Source: Prochlorococcus marinus str. MIT 9313 (GTDB taxonomy: Bacteria > Cyanobacteriota > Cyanobacteriia > PCC-6307 > Cyanobiaceae). From it: a stretch of 64,000 bases of DNA. The stretch spans positions 1,491,347 through 1,555,346 of the forward strand of contig NC_005071.1 of assembly GCF_000011485.1 (NCBI RefSeq), written 5' to 3'. The notes beneath the pieces were generated by a model. The model did not search any database. It was not told the origin of the DNA and saw only the letters and a list, made by a program, of their open reading frames with translations. Shown piece after piece: positions 29,944 through 37,879 of the stretch. The position numbers and the translations under genes are program-made. Position 1 is the stretch's first letter; the number at the start of each line of letters is the position of its first letter.

Positions 29944-30731
29944 TCTTGCCGCGGCAAGAGCTGCTCAAAGGTTGCCTGGATCCACAAGGCATGGAAGCCC
30001 TGCTGGTCCAGGCAGACACAGTGCTACGGACCTGGCAGCCCAGCTGGAGTGCGTTTGTTTCTGCTCCCTTGCGGGAAGAAGCCCTGCATCGATTTTCCAC
30101 CCTCACTGATCTGCACTGGCACGCCGACGGTGGTCACCCTGGCGCTGAACGCCAGCGGCTGTGTTGCTGGCGCAGCGAAGATCACCATCACCCCACTCCC
30201 TCACAAGCAGCCCCGATTCATGGTCTGCTGCTGCATGGCAACTTTTTATTTGATTCCCCCAGCCCAACAGATCTCCGCCAAGCCCTAGAGGCGATCGACG
30301 CTCAACCAGAACAACTTGGAGATCTGTGGATTCGCGGTGATCGCGGTGCACAAGCCCTTTGCACTCCTGAGTTAGCCGTCAATCTCGACGGCCGCAGCAG
30401 CAGGGTGCGAGAGGTAGAGATCACCTGTGAAGCCGTGGCAGTAGCTCAACTGCAGCCACCAGCTCATCGCCTGACCCGCCGATTGAACAGTGTTGAGGCC
30501 TCTTGCAGGATCGATGCAATCGCCTCGGCCGGCTTTGGTCTATCGCGGGCCAAGGTGGTCAATCAAATCAAGCAAGGTCATCTGCGCCTGAACTGGGAAC
30601 CAGTGCGACAAACAAGTCGAGAACTTGTAGTGGGCGATCGCCTGCAACTTCAGGGTCGAGGCACGCTCAAAGTACTGGCGCTGGAAATGACCAAGCGTCA
30701 GCGCTGGCGGGTGGAAATGCTGCGGCACTGA
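29940..30731 (+). CDS. Photosystem-II-linked S4-domain RNA-binding protein
   Basis: A 263-residue protein with a C-terminal S4 domain (residues about 185-245: RIDAIASAGFGLSRAKVVNQ, then IKQGHLRLNWEPV). It belongs to the YlmH-like group that cyanobacterial annotation calls photosystem II S4-domain protein; the link to photosystem II comes from annotation, and RNA or ribosome binding is the better-founded role. It begins with GTG inside the stop of the upstream membrane-protein gene (4-base overlap), so its translation is coupled. Confidence 0.85.
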   Translation: MILPRQELLKGCLDPQGMEALLVQADTVLRTWQPSWSAFVSAPLREEALHRFSTLTDLHWHADGGHPGAERQRLCCWRSEDHHHPTPSQAAPIHGLLLHGNFLFDSPSPTDLRQALEAIDAQPEQLGDLWIRGDRGAQALCTPELAVNLDGRSSRVREVEITCEAVAVAQLQPPAHRLTRRLNSVEASCRIDAIASAGFGLSRAKVVNQIKQGHLRLNWEPVRQTSRELVVGDRLQLQGRGTLKVLALEMTKRQRWRVEMLRH

Positions 30732-30809
30732 AGATTCGTATCGCCAGGCTGCTAGCTTCGCTTCTTGAAAAGCCACCGGTCACCACTCACTCTGATCGAA
30801 GGGCCCCGC

Positions 30810-30881
30810 GGGCGATTAGCTCAGAGGTAGAGCACTACCTTGACACGGTAGGAGTCACTGGTTCGATTCCAGTATCGCCCA
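30810..30881 (+). tRNA. tRNA-Val(GAC)
   Basis: The sequence folds as a complete cloverleaf: acceptor GGGCGAT/ATCGCCC, D arm with AGAGGTA loop, anticodon stem CTACC/GGTAG around TTGACAC (anticodon GAC), and T arm ACTGG/CCAGT around TTCGATT. CCA is not encoded. It lies between the S4-domain gene and murD. Confidence 0.96.
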
Positions 30882-30908
30882 CTCCCCTTACAAACACAGG
30901 ACTCATCG

Positions 30909-32291
30909 ATGGCACGCACTGTGGTCGTGGGGCTTGGACGCTCCGGCATCGGTGCGGCACGACTTCTGCAAGCAGAGGGACATCAAGTCACAGTGCTTGA
31001 GCGCAGCATCGAGCCCCATCTCCAAAGCTTGGCAGCTGATCTACGTCTGCAGGGAATTGCTGTCGAGCTAGGCAAACCTCTAGAGCTGAACAGCTTCATC
31101 CCTTTGCTTGATCAACTTGATGCCGTGGTCATCAGCCCTGGCATCGCCTGGGACCACCCAACACTGACTGCACTGCGTCAACGCGGCATCGACATCGATG
31201 GAGAGATGGCAGTGGCCTGGCGAAGCCTGAGCCATCTGCCATGGATCGCCATTACAGGCACGAATGGCAAAACAACAGTGACCCACCTGCTCAATCATGT
31301 GCTTGAAAGCAATGGCCTCAGAGCACCAATGGGCGGCAATGTTGGCCATGCCGCGGCTGAAGTCGCACTCAAATGGCGGCAACCAAACGCACAGCGCCCC
31401 GACTGGCTGGTCATGGAGCTCAGCAGTTACCAGATCGAAGCCGCCCCTGAGATTGCCCCACGCATGGGCATTTGGACCAACCTCACCCCCGACCACCTCG
31501 AACGCCACGGCACCCTTGATGCTTACCGAACGATCAAGCGTGGCCTACTGGAGCGCTCAGAGATCCGCATCTTCAATGGCGATGATCCAGATCTTCGCAG
31601 CCAAAGATCCAGCTGGGATAAGGGGCTGTGGGTGAGCAGCGAAGGGCCTGGTACTGCAAACCATCGCGCCGACTTTTGGATTGACGCTGAGGGGCTGGTT
31701 AGGGAACCGCAAGGAGCGCTTTTTGCCGCTTCGGCTTTGGCCATGCCTGGACAACACAATCTTCAAAACCTGCTGCTAGTGACAGCCGCAGCCCGGCAAA
31801 CGGGTTTGCCAGCAAAGGCCATCGAAGCCAGCCTGCGCTCGTTCCCAGGCGTGCCTCACAGACTCGAACAGCTTGGGCATATCCAGCAAATGAGCGTCTA
31901 CAACGACAGCAAGGCCACGAACTATGACGCCGCCTGTGTGGGCCTCAAGGCCGTCCCTCCTCCTGCCGTTGTGCTTGCAGGTGGGCAAACCAAACAGGGC
32001 GATGCTTCTGGATGGCTCAAGCAATTGGATCAGAACGCCTGCGCTGTAATCCTGTTTGGTGCAGGCGCTTCAGAACTGCAAGAGCTGATCAAAACGTCTG
32101 GCTTCAGTGGTGAGTTGCATTGCTGCAGCAACCTCAACGCTGCTGTGACTTTGGCCATTCCACTGGGCGTAGAGCGACAAGCCGCTTGCCTGTTGCTTTC
32201 ACCTGCCTGCGCAAGTTTTGATCAATACCAAGACTTCGAAGCCCGAGGCGAACATTTCCGTAGCCTGATTTCATCACATTTAACGGCCTAA
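30909..32291 (+). CDS. murD: UDP-N-acetylmuramoylalanine-D-glutamate ligase
   Basis: Adds D-glutamate to UDP-MurNAc-L-Ala in cytoplasmic peptidoglycan synthesis. The 460-residue Mur ligase has TVVVGLGRSGIGAARLL, the ATP-binding GTNGKTTVTHLL, ELSSYQIE, TNLTPDHLERHGT and NDSKATNYDAA. Domain order (UMP, ATP, ligand-binding) and length are normal. It starts 27 bases after the tRNA. Confidence 0.96.
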   Translation: MARTVVVGLGRSGIGAARLLQAEGHQVTVLERSIEPHLQSLAADLRLQGIAVELGKPLELNSFIPLLDQLDAVVISPGIAWDHPTLTALRQRGIDIDGEMAVAWRSLSHLPWIAITGTNGKTTVTHLLNHVLESNGLRAPMGGNVGHAAAEVALKWRQPNAQRPDWLVMELSSYQIEAAPEIAPRMGIWTNLTPDHLERHGTLDAYRTIKRGLLERSEIRIFNGDDPDLRSQRSSWDKGLWVSSEGPGTANHRADFWIDAEGLVREPQGALFAASALAMPGQHNLQNLLLVTAAARQTGLPAKAIEASLRSFPGVPHRLEQLGHIQQMSVYNDSKATNYDAACVGLKAVPPPAVVLAGGQTKQGDASGWLKQLDQNACAVILFGAGASELQELIKTSGFSGELHCCSNLNAAVTLAIPLGVERQAACLLLSPACASFDQYQDFEARGEHFRSLISSHLTA

Positions 32292-32444
32292 TCTACGGCT
32301 AACTGATCACTAGCTTCAACTTCATGCTCATTCCTTTGTTCGATAATGATGCGACTGGGGCTCTATTTATAACGTCAATCCTACTAGTTTATCGATTACT
32401 AATAGCCAGTACAATATTAAACCTTAATGGGCTGCTTGATTGAT

Positions 32445-32933
32445 TTAGCCCTTGAGCCAAAGAGCAAGGCCGCCCCCACGACCTCTAGCCGCAAGCCACT
32501 CTCCGTTCGAGGCCATTGAGATCAGAGCAAAGAAAGGCCTTTCTTTCTCTTCGGGAACATCAAGCGAGCGGCTCCATAAAACCCTTGAAGCAAAACTAAC
32601 TGTGATTCGATCAAAAAAGAAAGGCAGTAGAGGCTGCGATCCCTTGAGCTCTCCTCGACCTGTGAATTCAAGCTTTAGCAAGCCAATGCCAACAGAGTTA
32701 GCAATCACCAAAGGCAAGCATTCATGACTCCCATTCTCTTGCCTGAGCTCTAGGCTCGCAGAGAAAAATCGAAGCATCAATGAAGAGAAGAAGTCTTTTT
32801 TCTCTTTGCCTTGCTTCCAAACAGATACAAACTTCCAAAGTCCATTGAGTGAATTAATCTCAATCCCGCTGCCTTGCTTTCTCGCCGAGGCTTCAAGCTT
32901 TAAAAGCTCCTGTGAAGCAGGGAGACTTTTCAT
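32445..32933 (-). CDS. PAP/fibrillin-like protein (tentative)
   Basis: A 162-residue protein from the ATG at 32933 (32966 gives 11 more residues). The pattern LNGLWKFVSVWKQG near the start, the middle VGIGLLKLEFTGRGEL, and the end GEWLAARGRGGGLALWLK resemble plastid-lipid-associated (fibrillin) proteins, which are lipocalin-like and sit on thylakoid lipid bodies in chloroplasts and cyanobacteria. The resemblance is from memory of the family pattern, not a search. It is a single gene with flanking AT-rich DNA. Confidence 0.6.
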   Translation of the reverse strand: MKSLPASQELLKLEASARKQGSGIEINSLNGLWKFVSVWKQGKEKKDFFSSLMLRFFSASLELRQENGSHECLPLVIANSVGIGLLKLEFTGRGELKGSQPLLPFFFDRITVSFASRVLWSRSLDVPEEKERPFFALISMASNGEWLAARGRGGGLALWLKG

Positions 32934-33147
32934 TCTGATGTCATGCTTGGCTTCGCGGCTAGACAAAGAACAATCACCCTCATACTAATCAATTTAATCA
33001 CACCAACGTCTAGAGCAATAGTCAAATCAAAATCTATTGACGTATACAAGTGTCTATTTGATAACAACTCTCGGCCTAGAGGTAGCTAGCAAAAGGTTAA
33101 CGAGCGACAAATGGTTTATCAAAGATATCGCACTTATGCAGTCTCAA

Positions 33148-33453
33148 TCAGCCAAAGAAAAACTCAATCTCCTTTGACTTCAAGCCTTCCCATCCAGCGG
33201 CGATAAGACGTTGATTGAGGGTCTCTTGATCGAAATGCTTGGCTCCTGAACGGACAATTCGATTACGCATTGACTTCTTAACACCACTTCTCTTTCTCGC
33301 ACCTTCTTGATCCATGACTTCCTTGTAGAGTTTGAGCATCTCCACAGGAATGGGGCTGCCATCAAGATCTATCCCTGCCTCAATCGCTTGATCAATTGCA
33401 CCCGGACCAGAAAAATCCATCGGTAAGATTTGCAGACTGCTCGCGCTCATCAT
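33148..33453 (-). CDS. Unknown 101-aa protein
   Basis: A small, mixed-charge protein (SSLQILPMDFSGPGAIDQAI, then SPIPVEMLKLYKEVMDQEG, RKRSGVKKSMRNRIVRSG) ending in IEFFFG. Its basic middle (KRSGVKKSMRNR) could bind nucleic acid, but no family is recognised. Two adjacent ATG codons form the start. It lies in the accessory-looking stretch at 32.3-36.1 kb. The natural composition and length favour a real gene. Confidence 0.65.
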   Translation of the reverse strand: MMSASSLQILPMDFSGPGAIDQAIEAGIDLDGSPIPVEMLKLYKEVMDQEGARKRSGVKKSMRNRIVRSGAKHFDQETLNQRLIAAGWEGLKSKEIEFFFG

Positions 33454-33639
33454 AGTGCGCTTAGAACTTGCAAGCGCGAAGAACTTAGCAAGTAAAAGCC
33501 CAGATGGGTATGTCTCATTCCCGCTCTACTCAAGCACTGCAGTTGCTGAGACAACTTAACATCGTTGATGTAAACTCATTGTTGATAAGCTGTAGACCCA
33601 GGGCTTATCACTGCTACCACAATTAGCATTCTCTAAAAC

Positions 33640-33870
33640 TCATCGAGAAATGCTTTCAAAATACAGCTTAGCAGCAGCACTACTATCAAGTCCTAAAATC
33701 TCAACCATGGCCAACACAAGGCAGACCAGCAACGAGTAAGCAGTGAAAACTTCCTGTTGAAAGAGAGCCAAGATACTTAGGGAATCAAAAATCGTTAGCC
33801 AGATCAGGCAATTCATTAACAAGAAGTCGCCTCTATAATTTTTTGAGAATAACTTCAATTCTTGAATCAA
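33640..33870 (-). CDS. Small membrane protein, 76 aa
   Basis: Begins MIQELKLFSKNYRGDF and then has hydrophobic stretches at about residues 20-37 and 43-60 (LIWLTIFDSLSILALF, SLLVCLVLAMVEILGL). Its ATG overlaps the stop of the AEC permease by 4 bases, so it is probably translated with it and could assist or regulate the carrier (inference). No family is recognised. Confidence 0.5.
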   Translation of the reverse strand: MIQELKLFSKNYRGDFLLMNCLIWLTIFDSLSILALFQQEVFTAYSLLVCLVLAMVEILGLDSSAAAKLYFESISR

Positions 33871-34790
33871 TTAATCGATTGAAGAACTAAATAGCAAATA
33901 GGGATTGTCGCCAATGAAATCAAAGTACTCCAAGCCACTAAAGAAGCCGCAACGTGTTGCTCTTGACCACTTGCTTCCGCTAACAACAAAACAGAGATAG
34001 CTGTGGGTGTAGCCGCCTGCAAGACAAGGGCATTAGACATCAAAGTTGACAAGCCAAAAGCCTTGGCAAGAGTCAACATTAAGGCAGGAAGAAACATCAA
34101 CTTTATAAGCAAGCTAGGCCCAAATATTGAGAACAAGTTTCTAATTCCTTGATTATTAACAGACCCAAAAGAGCCCAAACGGATCCCAACAATCATTAGA
34201 GCTAGAACAATCACAATTCTGGATGGGGCCCAAAGAGCAGAGGTGATTTGATCATTCCATGGAGTCAACTGAACAAAAAACGCCCCAACCAATCCCTTCG
34301 CCGCAGGACTACTAGTCAGAACACCTAAAAGATTAGTCCAAGCAGCTCTGCCCTTCAATTCGGATGAGGAGTTTGCGAAAAGTATGGGTCCTAAACTCCA
34401 TACAAGTAACGTGGAGGCAAGGTCATAACCAATACTAAAACTGAGTGCTTGACTTGGCAGAAGAGCCAATGAAACAGGAATCCCTAAATGGCCTGAATTC
34501 CCAAAGACACTACCCAAAAGCAAACTTCGATTACCAATAATAGTTCTGATTTTCGGAAAAGTTCTAATGACAACTATCAGCAATCCAATCGCAAGAAATG
34601 ACATCGCAAGGGCCTCAAAAAGGCGCCAATCCATCCCACTCTTGAGCAGAAGACCCATCAGGCTTACTGGTATACCAAAGTTGATAAGAGGTGACGCTAT
34701 TTGAGATGCAAGTTCTGCCTTAAAGCGACCAATCAAATAGCCGAGTGCCAGCAAAGGCAACAATTCACTAAAGAGTCGCAGAATCAACAT
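33867..34790 (-). CDS. AEC-family permease
   Basis: A 307-residue integral membrane protein of the auxin-efflux-carrier family, which contains bacterial malate/dicarboxylate and other carriers. About ten hydrophobic segments are visible, with family motifs GYLIGRF, INFGIPVSLMGLLL, GNSGHLGIPVSLALL (the central NxGxxGxP-type motif) and LVLQAATPTAISVLLLAEA. The substrate cannot be read from sequence. It is followed by a coupled small membrane protein and preceded by a 2OG-Fe(II) oxygenase gene on the same strand. Confidence 0.85.
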   Translation of the reverse strand: MLILRLFSELLPLLALGYLIGRFKAELASQIASPLINFGIPVSLMGLLLKSGMDWRLFEALAMSFLAIGLLIVVIRTFPKIRTIIGNRSLLLGSVFGNSGHLGIPVSLALLPSQALSFSIGYDLASTLLVWSLGPILFANSSSELKGRAAWTNLLGVLTSSPAAKGLVGAFFVQLTPWNDQITSALWAPSRIVIVLALMIVGIRLGSFGSVNNQGIRNLFSIFGPSLLIKLMFLPALMLTLAKAFGLSTLMSNALVLQAATPTAISVLLLAEASGQEQHVAASLVAWSTLISLATIPICYLVLQSIN

Positions 34791-34855
34791 TTAACGAACT
34801 CAGTGTAAAAAAATTTATGAGTCTTGGGCTGAGAATTTGCTTTTGAACCAAAGTT

Positions 34856-35497
34856 TCAAGAGGCTGTCAAACGTGAAAGATAAGAGTCTCTACTGCCTGC
34901 ATTAATCCATCCTGTAGCAATCGTTTTAGTGCTTTTATGATTCACTCGGCCACGATGAATATGAGATGGGCCTGCAGGGAAAATAACTAGCTTTCCTCGC
35001 TCTGCAGGTTCATGATGTTGCTGCCAATAAAACTCAGTACCAGCCGAATCAAGATCATTGCAATAAAGGATCCAAGCAAGCATTCTATGAACAGGCTCTG
35101 TTGCCTCATCGCTGATAGTCCAATCACAATGCCAGCGTTTGAAACCTTCCCCAGGACCATAACGTTGGATATTAAAAATCGGAATAACAAACAGAGACTG
35201 TTCTGGAGAGCAGTCTCTAAATAACGGACGATCCTTAAGATATTGATCGAGAGCAGCAGTAACACCTCGAACAATCACATCTGCAAGAGCACATGCCTCT
35301 GGATCTGAGCGATCAATTGCAACAAGGCTGATATCGGTTGACACTTTGGCTGGTTCTGCCTCGGATGAAGATGAGTTATTGCCGAATGCGACTCCACTAT
35401 GTTGAAGATCAAGGCGCCGATCAAAGAATGACATCACCCCATCAGCAACAGCCTCGAAACCAGTGTTGCGATAGCAAGCAATCAGATCCAAAGACAC
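34856..35497 (-). CDS. 2OG-Fe(II) oxygenase
   Basis: A 213-residue protein with the jelly-roll dioxygenase pattern: RWHCDW gives the HxD iron ligands, a distal His in HIHRGRVNHKSTK, and the following basic K/R segment leading to IATGWINA for 2-oxoglutarate binding. QRYGPGEGFKRWHCD resembles prolyl-4-hydroxylase and phage-type oxygenases. The substrate is unknown. It is 65 bases upstream of the permease, on the same strand, so joint transcription is possible. Confidence 0.85.
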   Translation of the reverse strand: MSLDLIACYRNTGFEAVADGVMSFFDRRLDLQHSGVAFGNNSSSSEAEPAKVSTDISLVAIDRSDPEACALADVIVRGVTAALDQYLKDRPLFRDCSPEQSLFVIPIFNIQRYGPGEGFKRWHCDWTISDEATEPVHRMLAWILYCNDLDSAGTEFYWQQHHEPAERGKLVIFPAGPSHIHRGRVNHKSTKTIATGWINAGSRDSYLSRLTAS

Positions 35498-35648
35498 AGA
35501 TTTTCAATAGGGATTGGCATCAAGTTAATTACCTTTTCAAAGGAATGCCTCTATAGCTCGATTAGCTAGAAAGGTTCATAACGAATAAGACCCCGAGGAA
35601 GGGGGCTAGCAAAACTTTATCCAAACCACCACTTTCTTTTGAGATCCC

Positions 35649-36125
35649 ATGGCAAAACAAGACCCTAACTACTGGTTGATGAAAAGCGAGCCCGATGCCT
35701 ACGGCATCGACCACCTCCAAAAAGAAGGCAGCACCCTCTGGGATGGGATTCGCAACTACCAAGCACGCAATTTTATGCGTTCGATGCTCATAGGAGACAA
35801 GGCATTCTTTTATCACTCAAACTGCAAGCCTCCTGGAATCGTAGGGCTCATGGAGGTCATTGAAACCGGCCTGGTGGACCCCACACAATTTGATCCAAAA
35901 GCCAAGTACTACGACCCGAAGTCATCACCAGACAAGCCGCGCTGGGATTGCGTGCGACTGCATTATCTCGGACGCTTTAGCGAACTCCTAACTCTAGAAA
36001 GTCTGCGGGACAAATACAGCGCTGAGCAACTACCAGTGCTTCGCAAGGGCAATCGCCTCTCAATCTTGCCGATTCCCAAAAGCACTGCCAATGATCTGCT
36101 GCAATGGCTTGGACCACTTCACTAA
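35649..36125 (+). CDS. EVE-domain protein
   Basis: A 158-residue single-domain protein of the EVE (PUA-like) family: YWLMKSEPDAYGIDHL, LWDGIRNYQARNFMRSM, GDKAFFYHSNCKPPGIVGL, and KPRWDCVRLHYL. EVE domains bind modified bases in DNA or RNA, as in thymocyte nuclear protein 1 and some restriction systems; the ligand here is unknown. The length is typical. It stands alone in the + direction at the end of the accessory stretch. Confidence 0.9.
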   Translation: MAKQDPNYWLMKSEPDAYGIDHLQKEGSTLWDGIRNYQARNFMRSMLIGDKAFFYHSNCKPPGIVGLMEVIETGLVDPTQFDPKAKYYDPKSSPDKPRWDCVRLHYLGRFSELLTLESLRDKYSAEQLPVLRKGNRLSILPIPKSTANDLLQWLGPLH

Positions 36126-36277
36126 GCCTTCCTAAAAACCAATCACTAAAGAGCTGCTCTTGTCGTCAGACCAGATACCAAGAACATATCTGGTGCTCGA
36201 ACCACAACCAAACTAACGACGCTTCAGCCAAGTAAGGCGCACCCTGCTGCCACTAACGAATAAGCCAGCAGCAGCAT

Positions 36278-36604
36278 TCAAAATCCCTGCATCAGAGAAT
36301 CGCTGCGAAACATGTTGGCCACGTAAAGACGGGTGATCTCTCTTGAATCCACCCCGTTCTGCACAAGGAAGCCAGCCAAAGCTGCTTTGATCAACCGATA
36401 CTGATCCCAATTGGGACATGTCTCGATAAAGCCTGCCATGGCCTCTTGCAGAGGCAGAGGCAGTTCGGCCTGGAAGCTGACCACGCCATCCTGCACAACC
36501 TCCTGGGATTGCACCTTCTGAGCTTGCACCATCGGTTGTCTCACAGTTTCTTCTGCGATCTCTTGGACATCCCTCAAGTGCATCTTGGCTCCAGAACACG
36601 ACAC
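36278..36604 (-). CDS. DUF2811 protein
   Basis: A 108-residue protein. The C-terminal two-thirds match the cyanobacterial DUF2811 pattern: VSFQAELPLPLQEAMAGFIE, CPNWDQYRLIKAALAGFL and SREITRLYVANMF. The role is unknown. Alternative starts are ATG at 36583 (M8) and one nearer the domain; the first ~35 residues are polar (EETVRQPMVQAQKVQSQEV) and may be variable. Confidence 0.8.
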   Translation of the reverse strand: MSCSGAKMHLRDVQEIAEETVRQPMVQAQKVQSQEVVQDGVVSFQAELPLPLQEAMAGFIETCPNWDQYRLIKAALAGFLVQNGVDSREITRLYVANMFRSDSLMQGF

Positions 36605-36776
36605 CAGTTCTCCACACCTGAACCACTCCCGTCAAGACCTACCCAAAGACCTCATCTCAATCAATCTCATGGCGAGAACAACGCCCTGACAGCCTTCCTC
36701 AGCAAGGTTGTCAGCATGCAGTCTCGATGGGAAGCAAGAACGATCCACGTCAAGGGGGCAAGCATCTAAACAGACC

Positions 36777-36831
36777 TTTTTCCACATGCTTGAGCCGAGA
36801 GGGCGATTCGAACCTGCAAGCTGTGGAAAAA
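36777..36831. repeat. Inverted repeat with tRNA T-arm-like loop
   Basis: Left arm 36777-36792 and right arm 36817-36831 are complementary over 15 pairs with one bulged base. The minus strand of the loop contains GGTTCGAATC, the B-box consensus of a tRNA T-arm, followed by CTCTCGGCTCA, like a tRNA 3' end, but a T stem does not form. Confidence 0.6.
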
Positions 36832-36896
36832 CTGTGAATTACCTTGTGCAAGCTCGGGGAAAGATCAATGATCCCGCTATCGATCAGCCTCTCTAA

Positions 36897-37277
36897 TCAT
36901 TGATCAAAGTCCCAGGTGGTTCTCATCGCAGTGGCCATCGCTTGCGCAGCAGGTACCGACCAACATCCTTCAGCGCCACGGGCCTTCTCGCCATCGCCCT
37001 GCAAAATCACCTGCAAGCTCCAGCTGTGACGATCACCATCCAGACAAGCCCACCACGGCTGACGTTCCATCTCCAGGCAGACAGATTCCTCTGCCAGCAG
37101 CTGATCAACAAGCTGCTGATGTTGATCAGTGAGTTCAACAACCAGAGACTGCAAACACTGCCACTCATCTTGAGTGAGCTCGATAGCCCAGCCTTCCCCT
37201 CCAATCAACACTGGGAAGGCTTTCCTAGCAGGGTCCCTGGCAAGTCGCCAGCCAGGGCCCTCCTGTTGAATCATCAC
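36897..37277 (-). CDS. DUF1818 protein
   Basis: A 126-residue cyanobacterial protein of DUF1818. The start (MIQQEGPGWRLARDPARKAF, then FPVLIGGEGWAIELTQDEW) and the end, with WSVPAAQAMATAMRTTWDF, fit that family. Its role is unknown. It begins one base after the rpoZ stop (37279), an arrangement that suggests a common transcript with the RNA polymerase omega subunit. Confidence 0.85.
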   Translation of the reverse strand: MMIQQEGPGWRLARDPARKAFPVLIGGEGWAIELTQDEWQCLQSLVVELTDQHQQLVDQLLAEESVCLEMERQPWWACLDGDRHSWSLQVILQGDGEKARGAEGCWSVPAAQAMATAMRTTWDFDQ

Positions 37278-37278
37278 C

Positions 37279-37506
37279 TCAGCCAGGCAGCAGATCCGGT
37301 TGGTCCTGCTCGTCGCTTAGTTCAACGATGGCTCGCTGAACCGGCTTCACACTCGATTCCTCCAAAAGGCCATCAAAATCATCGAAACGGCGCTGCTTCG
37401 CCCGAAACGCAATTCGAACCGTAGTGAGGTAGCGGTTGCTCGACTGACGGATGAGACTCTCCCCACGCTTGGCAAGGTCTTTGGGTTCCACTCCCGATGT
37501 GATCAC
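37279..37506 (-). CDS. rpoZ: RNA polymerase omega subunit
   Basis: A 75-residue subunit that helps assemble beta-prime. It contains [20 protein letters not shown] and [18 protein letters not shown], the cyanobacterial omega pattern, and ends in an acidic Pro/Asp tail. Upstream is a small conserved gene (37555); downstream is DUF1818. Confidence 0.92.
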   Translation of the reverse strand: MITSGVEPKDLAKRGESLIRQSSNRYLTTVRIAFRAKQRRFDDFDGLLEESSVKPVQRAIVELSDEQDQPDLLPG

Positions 37507-37554
37507 AGAAACTTCTTATCTATCAAGGTCACTGTAGGCGAGCGCTGCTCAGCA

Positions 37555-37845
37555 TTAGGCCAATAGATCACTGTGAAAGGGCACATGCATGGGATAGCTC
37601 CGTTGTAAAGAACCCGGCACCCGCAAAACAATCTGCCTGCCAAGTCCCAAGGCCGCCAAGGGAAGCCTCAGATGGCTCAGCAAGGCGCTGACTTCCTCCA
37701 AGTGCTCTGCATCCACACACTCAATCCGGATGCTCCCCCAACTGCGGGTCATGCGGCAATCGAGCAGCGGTTCGAGCTCTACCTCAATGCAAGGGTCCTC
37801 TCGATAAAAAGAGAGCACCAAGCGCTGCAACCGATCCATCGTCAT
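37555..37845 (-). CDS. Conserved 96-aa protein of unknown function
   Basis: Sequence MTMDRLQRLVLSFYREDP with a hydrophobic second half (LLSHLRLPLAALGLGRQIVL). It has no signal peptide and no named domain that I know. It is on the same strand as rpoZ, 48 bases away. The pattern of alternating charged and hydrophobic residues suggests a compact alpha/beta fold. Confidence 0.65.
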   Translation of the reverse strand: MTMDRLQRLVLSFYREDPCIEVELEPLLDCRMTRSWGSIRIECVDAEHLEEVSALLSHLRLPLAALGLGRQIVLRVPGSLQRSYPMHVPFHSDLLA

Positions 37846-37879
37846 TGTCTCTTAGCCTAGTAATGACTACAACCTGGCC

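Noticed and set aside
36213-36635. 140-codon frame overlapping the DUF2811 gene
   Set aside because: Same strand, different frame; it lacks domain features, while the DUF2811 frame matches its family pattern.
36793-36816. tRNA gene in the inverted-repeat loop
   Set aside because: Only a B-box and a 3'-end-like tail are present; no cloverleaf can be drawn.
36777-36831. Terminator of the rpoZ-DUF1818 unit
   Set aside because: On the minus strand the stem ends in A residues, not T, so it does not have terminator form.
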